A DNA stretch of 64,000 nt from Malurus cyaneus samueli (taxonomy: Eukaryota > Chordata > Aves > Passeriformes > Maluridae). The notes beneath the pieces were generated by a model. That model did not search any database and was not told the origin of the DNA. It saw nothing but the letters and a program-made list of their open reading frames with translations. Below, in pieces: positions 38,691 through 51,400 of this stretch. Made by a program: the position numbers and the translations under genes. The DNA is taken from assembly GCA_009741485.1 (NCBI GenBank), contig CM019237.1, positions 45,797,443 to 45,861,442 on the forward strand. The letters run 5' to 3'. Positions within the stretch are counted from its first letter, which is position 1. Each line of letters begins with the position of its first letter.

Positions 38691-39137
38691 TGTCTTTACA
38701 AAACAAGATGTGGGCCTGCTGGTAGGTAAGGCCAGATACTGATAGGTGAAAGAAGCAATAGGAAGAACCATAAATTCCATAGGAATTCCACTAACTGCCA
38801 CAGACTGTAACTCACCCAAGGCCACCCTAAATCCCTGGACTCAGAGAACAACAGACACAAAGAAAAAAGTGGGGTCGGAGAAATGCACATTAGAAGGTGG
38901 TGTGTATTAGGTGATTCAGGAAGTCTGTACCTCTCATGTACCTCAGCCAATGGGGAAAGAGAGAGGAAAATGCGGCCGGGAAATTAGGATAAAAAAAGAA
39001 GCTGTGTCCTCTGTCAATTTGAGAGACCCCATGGAACTGCCCCATGGCCTCTCTCTTTATTCAAATAAAGTTACGGGACTTCTCTGTCTCCTTTTTGGAC
39101 ATAAACCTCTGGTGATTGTGGATTAATTTTCCTGACA
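38691..39137 (+). mobile_element. Probable second solo LTR
   Basis: Bounded by the inverted termini TGTC (38691) and GACA (39134-39137). It has an internal polyadenylation signal (TCAAATAAAG near 39060) followed by a pyrimidine-rich block (TTCTCTGTCTCC), as in R-U5 regions. It is about 447 bp long with no internal viral genes. I see no flanking target duplication, so the call rests on architecture only. Confidence 0.5.
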
Positions 39138-39300
39138 TTACTTTCTGCCCCCGCCTTCATGGGTATCCTACCAGCTAGACAGGGCACCAACACAGCAGAG
39201 GCACGGACCCCTCCACGCTTTCCTCGGACCGTTCTCAGGGCCGCAGAGGAGACACCCTCCCCATTGTCCTCTCAGCTCCTGGAGAGTCACAGAGGAGATG

Positions 39301-40132
39301 TCAGCTGAAAAAGATCTCCCTGACGTATTTCAGTACATCGTCCTCAGAGTCCTCCCCGCCTGTCCTCTCTGCATCGGCACCAGCACCAGGAGGGGGTGGA
39401 AGTGCCGGACTGTAGTCACTGCCTCCATCCGTGTTGGCCGTGCTTCCAGGAGCCTTGTTTGGTGTTGGGGGAAGCTCCTGCCCCTCTTCGCTCCTACACC
39501 GCGCCTTCTCTTCACCGTCCTCGCACTGTAGATTCTGACCAGAGGGAAAACAAGCCCCGGCCGTGCGTGACTTCACCCCGGGAGCACTCCAAGGAGCAGG
39601 AGGGCGGCCCACCATGCCCCTCAGACACCCCTCGCCAGGCCCCAGGTTCGCGGTCCCGCCCTGCAGCGCCGGCGGGGTGCAAAGGCAGCAGCGCTGCTGG
39701 GAAGGAGAGCAGGGGACCGGGGAAGCCATGCAGCACCCGGCAGCATCCCCCGATCCGCCTCCTCGCCAGAGGCTGCCGGGGAGCCGCGGGAAGAAGCGCT
39801 CCCTGCCCGGCCGCGCTCGGGTACGACCAGGGCCGCGTACCCACCCCCAGAGGTCCCGGCTCACCTCGGCCAGGACCGCCAGGGCCACCTCCACCAGCTC
39901 CGCCTCGTTCATGCAGTACAGCGCCGCCGGCCTGGGCAGCGCACAGGGGACGCTCAGCGCGGGCAGAGCCCGGGCTCGCCCCGCCACCCCAAGCGCTCCC
40001 CCGCCCCAGCGGCACTACCTGCGCCCGCCGCCGCCCGCCGCGCCCGGCCTGGGGACGGAGCCGCCGCCGCCCGCTCGTTCCCGCGCGTCCCCATCCAGGC
40101 CGGGAGCTGCCGCCGCGCGCCCCCGCCACCAT
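39301..40132 (-). CDS. CYREN: Cell-cycle regulator of NHEJ (Ku-binding MRI/CYREN)
   Basis: The last coding exon, 39301-39534, encodes 77 residues ending EDDVLKYVREIFFS, the C-terminal XLF-like Ku-binding motif that defines this protein. The middle exon, 39865-39931, encodes PAALYCMNEAELVEVALAVL, the conserved core. The first exon ends at the donor after 40019 and contains RRQLPAWM (40092-40115), an APLF-type Ku-binding motif matching the N-terminal motif of mammalian CYREN. The family binds Ku70/80 in the nucleus and modulates non-homologous end joining. Oddity: the nearest ATG (40130-40132) is in a different frame from RRQLPAWM, and neither frame enters the middle exon in the needed phase. 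Two one-base differences in very GC-rich sequence would reconcile them, so either the assembly or the gene is imperfect here. The acidic, proline-rich middle is poorly conserved, as expected. The gene sits in a CpG island. Confidence 0.85.
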
Positions 40133-40600
40133 TCCGCGCGGGCGGTGCCGCCGGGGCGCCTTCCGCTCGGCACGCCAAGGCCGCTTCCTCGCCCGACCGG
40201 GAGCGCGGGAGAGCTGGAAAAGCAGCCCCAAGCCGCCCTGAAACCCAGTCACGACAGAGCGCCGTGCTTGATAAGGCGGGGCGAGAGGCGACGCAGGCGG
40301 GCAGGCAGCCAGCCAGGCCGCGTATCCGCCGATATTCCGGCAAGGAGCAGACGTGGTACTGTGCCAGCTGCGGAGCAGGCCACGTTTGGAACGATGCGTG
40401 CCAGCCGCCGGGCCCCGGGAGCAGCCTGATGGGCCGGATCGGGCTCCGTTACGGTCCCGCCGCTACACCGAGCGCACACCGCCGCTGCCGGGACGCTGTG
40501 CTGGCCCTGGCGCGCAGTGGAGCCGCGGCGGGCCCGGCTGCGCCCCTCTGCCCGAGCGGCGGGGGCTCCTGCCGGGAAGCGGGAAGGGAGCCTGGGCAAT
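39340..40600. promoter_or_regulatory. CpG island spanning CYREN
   Basis: Dense CpG and G+C far above the flanks, covering all three CYREN coding exons and the presumed promoter upstream (above 40.13 kb). It drives transcription to the left. Long open frames on both strands here are compositional artefacts. Confidence 0.75.
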
Positions 40601-40849
40601 GGATGGATTTAAACCCCTCTAGGAATACAGCAGGTTCTAGTAAAACAGGTTCATTCCTTCCCTCCAGGCTTCTCGCACCGTATCGACGTTGTGCTAATGC
40701 ATCATTTTGCATAACAGCCTTGGTCTGGAGCTCATTTTTAATACTTTACCTGTTTGGGTGGTTTTTAGTCTCCTACTTATGAATCAAAGCTGAAAGTGGT
40801 CTCTAGAATCTCAAGTGACTGGAAGATAATATCTGGAAGAAAGTAACAG

Positions 40850-40995
40850 CCCTGGTAGTGTTCAAGGCCAGGCTCAATGGGGCTTTGGGCAAACTGGTCT
40901 AGTGGAAGGTGGCCTCAGGTAGCTGGAACCAGAAGAGCTTTAAGGTTCCTTCCAGCCCAGACCATTCTACAATTTTGTAATTCTAAATTCTAAAA
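40850..40995 (+). mobile_element. CR1 LINE 3' fragment
   Basis: Diverged CR1 terminal region: GTGTTCAAGGCCAGGCTCAA, GGGCAAACTGGTCTAGTGGA, GAGCTTTAAGGTTCCTTCCA and a tail of degraded AATTCTA units. Confidence 0.9.
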
Positions 40996-40999
40996 CACC

Positions 41000-42480
41000 G
41001 ATGCAACGTAATCAACCCTGCAGTGCTTGGAATATAGCTACAATCTTTCTTGGCCTTTTAAGAGGCCAACAAAGGCTCCCACTTGAGAGCTCTGTAGACT
41101 CTCAGACTAACCACGGGAATGCCTGAACCCAGTTTGAAGTCAGCACTCAATTTGAGGAATCATTACCTCAGACTGACATGAAGAGCAGCAGCACCATTAG
41201 AATCACATCCCATTGAGATGGAAACCCTGTCTGCCAGGGGAATCTGTTAATCTTGGAGGCCCTTGAAATGGAAGGTGTGGTTATCAGATGAGTGTAGTCA
41301 GCCGGAGCAAGTTACTGCATGGATAATAGGTACCTGTAGCTCGAACATGTCTGTAGTGAGGATTTCAGCATCCAGCAGTGCTGCCCTTGAACAGCTGTCT
41401 ATTAATATGGCTATCCATATGGCTCATGAATGGCTGTGCATTTTCCAGCAGGGAGTGCATGCTCTGCCATGGAACAATAGTACCATAAACTCCCAATACA
41501 GGCCAAGGACATAAGCAGCAGAAAGCTCCCTAGCAATGGGTAAGCAGATGAAATGTTATCTGCTTAGTCCATTCAAAAACTATGCAATATCTAAGTACAG
41601 CACTTGCCTGGATGTTGGGGAGCTTAGGGGGAGAGACAGCTCCAATCACAGAGAGCCCTATATGGGACCAGACTGGTTCAGGCCTCCCTCCTACCCACTA
41701 TAAGGTAGCTGCTAGGCATTATGTAGCTTCTGAATCCCAACACAAGTATCTCAAAGTCTGACTCGGGATTTCTACCCTTGTTGGTAGCAGATACCTATGG
41801 CAAGGTAAGACAATACATCCAAACAAACACAGTTCTTTTTGTTTCTGGATGTCTGGTTCACCCTGGTGTGCAGGTGTGGTGCTGGAAGCACCTGGTGAAA
41901 GCACAAGGGCCTCTTTTGCATGCAGAAAACTCTTGGCACATCACTGCCCCCAGCCACCCTCCACATTTTGCAACAACTGCTGAACAAAGCATAGAGCTCA
42001 AGTGCAAGGGAATATTTTCTTTTTATGGAAAAAAAACAAATAAAAACAAACTAACAAAATCATAACAACAAATGTTGTTACATACAATACCCAAAGAATA
42101 CTCTGGTTTTGCATCAGCCTTTCCAGTTTGAGTCATCATCATGCACTGTGCTGCCTCATGCTTGCCTCCTCCAGCCTTACCTCCTTTTGCAGAACCCTGG
42201 CATGACTCCAGCCTTTCAGCCACGTGCTACTCAAGACTTCCTAACTGAGGGAAGTCCAGCTGCCACAATGGATTAGTGGAGACTTATTTTTTCAGTGCTG
42301 CCACTGATCCAGTCCCATACTGGCATTCTGTTGCACAGTGCTTTGGCGAACATATTTATCAAGAGGCAAAAGCTACAATGAGAAGAGGGACTTTGCCGTC
42401 TCTCCCATGCAGTTTGTTCCTGTGAGTTAACACTGGTTTTGTCAAGTCTACTGCTCTTTCCCCCTTCAGTACTGTCCAGG
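41000..42480. other. Intergenic DNA and WDR91 3' UTR
   Basis: The right part must hold the WDR91 3' UTR (minus strand). I could not fix its poly(A) site: only weak variants such as the complement of TTATTTTTTC near 42285 were seen. No other gene. Confidence 0.45.
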
Positions 42481-45400
42481 TTAAGACTTTTGAGCCAGTA
42501 AGGTTGTTAATTTAATTTTCCCATCCATAGAAGCAGTGAGGCAAGTCCCGCAGTCCATGGCTGTGCTCCAATCCACTGTGACAACAGGAGCTCGGTGTCC
42601 TCCCAGGGAAAGGCAGCTCTCCAGAACCTTTTCCTCACCATTTAACTAAAAAAAGGAAAGCACAAGATTTTAAGGAGGTTAAGTTTCTGCAGTGGGGGCA
42701 ATGGATCCAATAAGACAAGCCAAAGCCTGATAGACTCCATACCTCTAACAGGATGCATAAGTAAGCAGAAAATCAGAGAGATTTGAAAATGTGTGCACAT
42801 ATGAAAAATGAAGCTCCAGTCTCACAACAGAAGCACATGTCCTCAACCAGCTCAACTTCTGACATCAGCTGAACAGCAGTAATTGAACGAGGCAGACTAA
42901 AAGCACACACGGACGAGAAGCACATAAGCCTAAGCTATAGCTCATGTTAGTTGAGGTGTTTTGAGTGCCCCAGATGCAAAGTAAAAATTCCATCTAATCT
43001 GTCTTGCAAAAGAAAAGGCACTGGGCATGTGATCAGTAACACTTGTTATGAAGCACAGAAATCTGGGCACTTGGAAGTATTCAGCCTTACCCTTCATTTA
43101 ATTTCAAGCCATAGTAAGGGAAGAGAATCAGCCTGGGTCTAACACAGAAGGACGGAAGGAAGGACGGAAGGCAGATTAAAGATGAGCACCAGTCAACACA
43201 CATACATTTTGCATTGAACTGGCAAGCATCCATACACTAAAAAAGTGATTAAAACTTTGTCCTAGGCACTTGGATACTAAAAACTGCCACAATTAAGATT
43301 TAAGAAGGAGCACACACACTCCAGCTATGTACAGAGGATCCAAAGGCTTGTTATACGCCACACACTGCTGAAATGTGCAAAACTGAGCAGTAGCTTTCAC
43401 AGAGCAAGGATGGGTAGGTGCTGTTTAAGAACTTCCAATGGCTGCTGTTGCATCCTCGTAATTAACAAAGGCTTGTATGGATACTTAAGAGTAATCCCCA
43501 TCATTTCTCAGACTTACCTTAAAAATTACTCCCCCAGTAGAAGAACATGTCAGCATGTAATTGCCCTCAGAGTCAAAAGCAAAAAGCCGTCCTCGTGGGA
43601 ACTGGACTTGCTTGTAGCCACTGTACCCAGACAGAACAAAAGGACCCGTAGCTTCTCGGGGAAGGTCATACTCTGATACCTTTAAGCCACTTTTGTGGAT
43701 ATTCCACTGAATAAACTAGAATGAAAAATGAGATGACAAAAGCCTTTAATGAAATTAGCTAGGAGAGTTGCCTTTTTTTGCTTTTAAACTGAGTGGCTAT
43801 TCCACACAAACAGAAGATGCCATTTTAACATCTATATTTAAGTGGCTATATTAAAAAAACACAGGCTGCAAAGGCTGTAAGAGTGCATAATACCCAGACA
43901 AACGTATGTCCTGCCTTCCACAAGCACCACTGCCTATGCATCCTTCCACACTGCATGCAGTATTCTGGTGAGAACTTATTTAACTTTGCCTCACACATCT
44001 ACTGCTGAAGACTGTGGAACTACAGAAACTGAAGCATTTATTATAAACCAGAGAGCTGCCGATAAGGAGATTAATGCAAAGTGTTCAAGGATCTGCTTCC
44101 CTGTGAATCCCAGATCTCAAATGAGGTGATCACAGAGGCAGAGAAAGGTCATCTTCACATGGACTGTCTAGGAAGAAGATGTCACCAACAGCAGGATTTG
44201 CAGACAAGGTCCAAGACAGCTCCAATTATTAATCTGAGCTTATTTTTACTATTGTCCCCACCACATGGAGAAGACTCCAGAAGTGAACTCACTGCCAGGT
44301 GACCAGTAGGAGGCCACCCATAGCCTACCTTGCCATCCTCGCCTATGGTGTAGACTGTGTTCTCATCATAGCTGAACTCGACGGAGTAGACTTCCCCATC
44401 GTGTGCCTTCCAGCTCATGGCGCACTCGTGCTGCTGCATATCTGAGGGGAGAACCAGTACTGAATACTCCTCGTACTCACAGAGCTGAGGTGAAGAGAGG
44501 GAGGCCTTTTACGCTCCTAAAGTCTCTGTGACAGCCCTCCAAACCAGCCTGGGGGAGCCCAATCCAATCCCAGCACACAGTGTGTATACACCCACATATA
44601 GCTTCTCACTTAGAGTACACAGCTCACAGAAGGAGGAGTGATGTGAATCTCTTGCCTTCAAATGGAAGGTCTCCCACGAACTGCTTTCCTAAGACTCAGC
44701 CTCCAGTGGTACTGCTGTCTAACCCAGCCCAAGACCACATGGCTCAAGGGCAAATTCACTCTCCTCTTCAGCAGGAGAGAAACAACAAATCCAGCAGCAC
44801 TATCAGGGTGTCCTGCTGATATCCTCCAGAGAAAGTCTATGTCAATTCACTCCTGAGAGCTCCTGTGCAGGAGAGGGGATAGTTTCCACCTTGGTCTCCA
44901 AGGATACCCCACAGCTACCTTCCTGCTGGCAGAAGTACTGAGGGTACTAAGGGCAGCCATTTGAGGACTAGGGACCATCTCACTACCCAGTTCCATAGAA
45001 TCACTTAAGCTAGAAAAGACCTCCAAGATAGTCAAGCCCAGCTGTTACTTTAACATTCTCAAGAGCACCACTAAACTATACCACTCAGTGCCACATGTGC
45101 AACATCTTTTAAATGCTTCCAGGGATGGTGACTCCAGCATGTTCCTGGGCAACCTGTTCCAGCGCTCGACAATCCCTTTGGTGATGGAAGTTTTCTTAAT
45201 ATCCAGTCTAAACCTCCCCTGATGCAGCTTAAGGTTGTTTCCTCTTGGTCTATCCCTTGTTACTTGAGAGAAGAGACTGCCCCCCACCTGGCTACAACGT
45301 CTTTTGAGATAGTTGTAGAAAGCAGTAGGGTGTCCCCCCCTCAGTCTCCGTTTCTCTAAGTAAAGAAAGAACCCCAGCTCCTGCAGCCACTCCTCACGTG

Positions 45401-48400
45401 CTCCAGACCCCTCACCAGCTTTCGTTTGCTCTCTAGACATGCTCCAGCTCCATAATGTCTTTCTTGTAGTGAGGGGCCCAAAACTGAACATGCTGTTTGA
45501 GGTGCAACCTCAGCAGTGCCAAGTACAGAGGGACAATCGTTTCCCTCATCCTGCTGGCCACACTATTTGTGATGCAAGCCCAGATGCCGGTCTTGGCCAT
45601 CTGGCCTCACAGCTGGCTATCAACAAACACCCCCAGGTCCTTTTCCACCGTACCAAAGAGACGAACAATCCCATCTGCAGCCCCAGTGACCAGGAGGTTG
45701 CCATTGTGGTTGAAGGCTGTGCAGTTAATAGCAATGGGCCCAGGCTCCAGAGAGAACTGCAGCTGGAAGGGAAAATCTGCATTAATGCTGAGAAACGGAG
45801 CTGGGGATGCTGAAGAGCTGAACTCCAGGGGAAGGAAGAAAGATGGTATTTAGCAGCAAGAACTCTGGTTTGGAGCCCTACACCTCTAATGACTACAGAT
45901 TTCAAGGTCTGGCAGCGGCATTTTACTGTGACACTAAACCAGCAATTCACCTCAGCCAAGCCACAGCTTCCTTGGCCATGGCCTCAAGGTTGCAAAACCA
46001 GCTTCTGGCAGGCATTAGCTTGATTGTGTTGCTTTCTCCTACACATCAGGGACAGCACTTCACTTAAAAACAGGGAGGGCAAGGGAAACAGCAGCAACAA
46101 AAACCCTTCAGTATAGCTCAATTGGAGAAAGCCTGAGCAAAGCATCATTCAATCCACTTGGGATATTTCCAGTCACAAATTGTGCAGCCAGGATAGAAAC
46201 AAGACCATGAATTATTTTGAAGAATCCCTCAGAAAAATCCCAACACACCAACAAAACAAAAAAACTTCACCCAATCCAGCAGCTACTTACATTATTCAAT
46301 TTTATCCTGAATGTGACAGAGAGGAAAGAAGGAAGGAGGAAAAAGAAGGGTGTTGAAAAGAAAGTCAGCATAATTTAGAAAGAGGGCTCCTATGCATTGA
46401 AACAGAAGACATTCACTCTCAGCATGCAGACTGAGAAAGGAAAGAAATCCAGCCCAAACCTGCTGCTTCATCGTCTTAGTGTCCCACAGTAGCAGCTTCC
46501 CAGGAACTTGGTTCATGCTTTTGCCCCCAGAGTTGATTACTGAGAAGTCAATGTGGGAGATGGGGCTCTGGGCTGCTGCAGAGCAGACAAAGGAGGCACC
46601 ACTTGGGCTGCAGGCAAGCGAGAGGATCCTGAAACACAAGCACATGGTCTGAATCAATTCTCCTGCAGCTGCCTCAGGCAAAATACTCACCTACCAGCTT
46701 TCCCATTAAGACCCTGCAAGACAGGGTGCACTGTAAAGGAGGGCAGGATCCATGTGCTTAGACAGATTTTGAGTGTCTCCCATTTAACTGAGCAGTTTTA
46801 CACTGCTCAGGCAGGGACTGCCCTCTGGATGAAGGCTGGATAGCCCTGCAGTTGCAGAAAAGCAGCAGGAACATTGAGACATTCACTGCTAAAACCAACA
46901 TTATTTATTTATATTTATAAGTAAAAATCACTATTCCAGAGTTACCTGGGCATGTCTTCATCAATGCTGATTTCACAGAGATTCTTCTTTGCCTCTGTGT
47001 CATAAAGACGAACTGTGCCAACCCCACTGCCAAGCAATAGCTTGAAACCAGCAAGAAGGAGATGGAAAGAGAGTGAGTGAGCAGTACAGTGATGCTATCC
47101 AACAACCACCAAGACTTAGTCATTTTTATGCTATTTATGTATTCAGACTATGTATTACTCCATTATGGTACATCCTGTCTTCCTGTGCAATCACTTCTGA
47201 CCCCAGAGCCACAAAAGTCAGAGTAAAAACCCTGCTTTCCAGTGAGAAAAAGACCTAATAGACACCAGGGTGGTATAAACACCACTTTCTAGATCATGGC
47301 TCAGCACTATAGGATGCAAAACATGTATGGAGTCTGAATATCTAGGGAGTCCAAGGAAGGAGAAGTTTAAGATTGTTAATCATGTGCTAAAGAGAAAATC
47401 AAGCAGAAGCCAACTCCATTCATCCATGGGAAAATGGAAGCATCCAGAAGAGCTCACACATCCTTTATCAGTGGTGTTACAATTTCATTTAAAATTTAAA
47501 TCATGGAGAGATGCATTATAAAAGAAAATAGAGCAAGCCAGATCTTTGCCACTTCACTGCCTAATTTGCTGGTGAATCCCACATGTATTTCAGAATGAAT
47601 AATCTTTCTATTTAGTGAGAAAGAAATAAATTCCACAAAGCAGAAGAAACATCATCATAACAAACAAAGTGCAACAACTTCATTGACAACTTGTTTTCTA
47701 AAAGAAAAAGAAAAGAAAGAGACAAGCTGTAGCACCAGCCCTTCACAGGTGGCATTTTGAGGTTAGCAAGCCACACACTGTTAGTGCCAGAATGCACAAA
47801 ATGCTGCCTCATTTACAGGCCAGCCTTCTCATACAGCCCTGCCTTTGCCAAGGAGGGCATGAAACAGAGCAACAGTTCTAGGACTCAGAAGAATGCATGT
47901 AATTTAAGGCTCTTCTCTAGTAACAGAACTAGAGGAAAAAGGGATATGGGAAACATTTAAACTGCCATGTTTTTTACACAAGCTCCGATCTCATGCACCC
48001 TCAGGTCTTAAGACACCAGTCTGAAACTCGCCACGGAGCTTTTTTTCACACACGCAGAAGTAAAATGCTACCCCACACCGCTGTTTTCCCTTCTCTGCTG
48101 CTGGCTCAGAGTATGAGTAAAGATCCACAGCTCTCTGCTGTAGGGTTCCCACAAGCTGTTGTACTCACTTGCCTCTGCCTGTCTTCACAAGTTGCTGCGT
48201 GATCTGTGTGCATACAGGCTCTTCTCTCAAAAGGAACTACTTCTATCCTGCAGCTGTACCCACAGGGCAAGTGGTGGTGAATTCCTTGCTCAACACAGAG
48301 CCTACACTCCCCACTCAGGTTTTTCTTAGAGCCTAGAGGCTTTGGTTCCTCATGTCCCACTAAAAGTGGAAGCTAACCACTGCTCAAATCTTCTGCACAA

Positions 48401-51400
48401 TGCAGCTGTCTAGAAGTTAACATACAACACACAGCAACACACCCTCAAATCATCTGCTGCATCTCCCAAGCTTCCACATGCAGACTACTCACCAGCCGAT
48501 CACGCTTGGTGGCCCATTCCAGGGACAGCAATGGAGATTTGGAAATGGATGAAGCTTTAGTTTGCATTATGGGGTTAAACGACCAGACTTTGATGACCCC
48601 GTCCACATCCAAGCTGGCCACCCTCCGTCCAGAACAATCAACCCTGTGTGTAGAATGAAACCAATGGGATATTTTTCTCTCTCAAATTCTTAGATGCAAT
48701 CCACTAATCCTTCCTTTCCTGGCCACACACCAGTTCCTTCTGCAGGAATCAGAACTTCTTTGCACCACTTCCTGCTCAGTTCACACTAACTGGCACAATG
48801 AAGTGCACTAAGCTCCAGATATACAGTGAAATGCCCTTAAGCAATACCATCCTGCTTTCCAAAGGAGATTCTTCCTGGCTAGCATCAATCAATCACAAAA
48901 ATCTCTGTCCATTCTCACTGCACAAGCTGCATGCTATTTTCAGTCACACCAACTTGATGGCCCTACAACTGAGAGTACATGTCCAACGTGCTGGAGAGAA
49001 CAGAGACTAGGAGAAAGAGGCCAGACACAGCTGGTCCATCTGCAGAGGCTTCTACACAACAGCCCTCTTCTGCCAGTGCATTACCTGCAGTACATGATGG
49101 ATGAATGGTGCTCCCCATATTCCTCCTGGCTCAGGACAATGAAAGGCTGCTCCTGCCGAACCCCCACAGCCTCTGCACCACTGCCAGGCATTTTGGTTGA
49201 AGTCTCTGTTTGCTCAGCATTCAGCTCTGAGCATGGTTCTGCCTCAGCTGTGCTGGTATCTGTTTTCTTCTCAGCACTTTGGCCCTGAAGGAAGAAATCC
49301 TGTGTGAAATACAAGGAAGCAGCTCCATATCAAGCTCCTCAGCCACCCCAGCCTGCTGGGAGAAAAAAAGAAAAGAAGCTGCAACAAAACAGAAACATTG
49401 TCAGCCCAACACTCCTTCTTCCAGAGACCTTTCTGAGCACAAGGATAATGTGTTGCACAATTGCAAGATTTAATATGACCTGCTTCATTGTTGAGTCCCT
49501 TAAATCCCCTTCCAAGTGCCCAGCTATACATTTTCCTGTAAGAATTAAAGGAACTACAACATTTCTAGCATATTTCAGCCAATATCAGAGGCCCCTTTGC
49601 ATGCCACTAGAGCACAGATTCACAAGTAAAGCAACATATTTCAAGGAATTCTTGAATTCAGCAATATAAGTTAAGTCTGTATAATACTCAGTTCAGCAAA
49701 CCTGCACAAAACCTCTTGTTGGATCTCAAGCTCCAGTGGATGGATTATCCTCATCTGCCGGAGATTTAAACTGTGCACACCAGAGCCACTACTACAGCCA
49801 GCTGACTGATGACAACAGTAGAGCTGACACTTAAGTCCAAAAGCTTAAAACCCAATTTGACAGGGCAGACAGAACAAATGGAGTTTCAGGAGGTGAAGGT
49901 ATCTGGATGAGACAAGATCTGCACTGGAGAAATGTCTGGAAGCACTTTAGTCTTTCCTTGCCACCAGAAGCTGAACAAGAAGTAGATAGAGCACATAAGG
50001 TGGTAAATCATCTGCTGCCATTCTTTGCTAAACTATCCTCTGAAAATTAAGTGTCTCAAAATGGTATTGGTATTGATGGTTTTGAATTCCTATTCTGTAA
50101 AACATGCTTGTCTAATTTACAGTAGCTTCACATCAGGACCAATGGATCAAGCCCTGCATAATCAAATCATATAAAATCACAGAGATGGAAAAGATTGGGA
50201 AACAAATCCAATAATTATTCTGTTAATTAATGCGAGGAGATAACAACCAGTGAATGACACTCATGTGAAAGAAACAGTGTCACCTTTCAATTTCCTTTTT
50301 GCTCACATGCTTTGAGTACAACAAAAATTTAGAGTATCGAGCTTCCCCAAGAGCACCAGAACGAGTTTTCACACAGCCCAAAAATCACTGCCTTAACCCG
50401 GAACAGAAAAACGAAAGTCAAAAGAAACTTACTGAGAAATTGGGCTTTACAATTTTCCAGCCAATGTTTAAAGTGTTTTAGATGAACCATGAAGAAAAAT
50501 TGAAATGCCAGTATGCCAGGGACACAGAAACAAACCAAGTGTAGAAGTTGATTAACTACAGACATTAACCTTTGATACAGTTAGTTCTGACTAGCAATTC
50601 AGAAGCTTAAAGGAAACACTTGCTCTTGTTTTATCACTTAGTATTACAGAAATATCAGCCTTCTGCTTCCTAGCCTTGTAGTGCTGTCCAGTACCTGGAA
50701 GGTCCCTTTTGACAACAATTCCTTCCTTTCTTTCCCATGCTCTTGCAAGCGCTTCTGCCGCTGCTGCAGGGAACTTGACTCGCCTGCCACTAAACCACTG
50801 AAGTGGCTCTTCCCATCCTTACAGCTCATTGTTCCTTCTTTTCCTTTGGCACTCTGGAAGGCAAAGAAATGACTGGGCAAAGTTATGCTTGTGCTAGGTT
50901 GCAGAATAAAGAGCAAAAGAAGCAGCAAAGCAACCAAGCACCTGCAAGGGCTTCACAAGCTCTCAGAAAACAGTAGCTGTTCTTGTGTTGCATTCAGGCC
51001 CAGCGTACATTTGCAAGGCAGAAACGGACATTTTATTTTTCAGGTGGAACTAAAAGCTTGGAGCAGTGCCATGGTGCAAATTAACTCCTTGGAGACTGAG
51101 CAACTTTCAGTTGAGAATTACCTGGTGGTTTGTTGTCTCCTTCTTCCCTAGCAGAATACTGCCAGTCTGTGTTGGAGAAGCCCCACTTGAATGGGTAGGT
51201 CTGGAAGGACCCTTTTTACTTTGGGAGAGGAAAGAGGACAGAAAGCCTCCCCGGGACTGAAGAGAATGTGCTGTACTCCTCTGATTGCAGGTCATATCTC
51301 TAATGAAAAAAACAAAACACCACCAAATAGAGCATGAAAGTGTAGCGAGGCAACCTGGTCAAAGACCACTCAGTTAAGTGAAGTGACAGCTGTTTGAAAC

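Noticed and set aside
39396..40782. Long + strand frames (up to 288 codons) across the CYREN CpG island
   Set aside because: Low stop frequency from high GC. The real signals (splice sites, Ku-binding motifs, core NEAELVEVAL) are on the minus strand.
40850..45650. Possibility that CR1 copies here encode active reverse transcriptase
   Set aside because: Only 3' terminal fragments are present and no intact ORF remains.
50160..50280. Possible very old reverse CR1 tail (AATCACAGAGATGGAAAAG)
   Set aside because: Only a handful of bases match; cannot be distinguished from chance.
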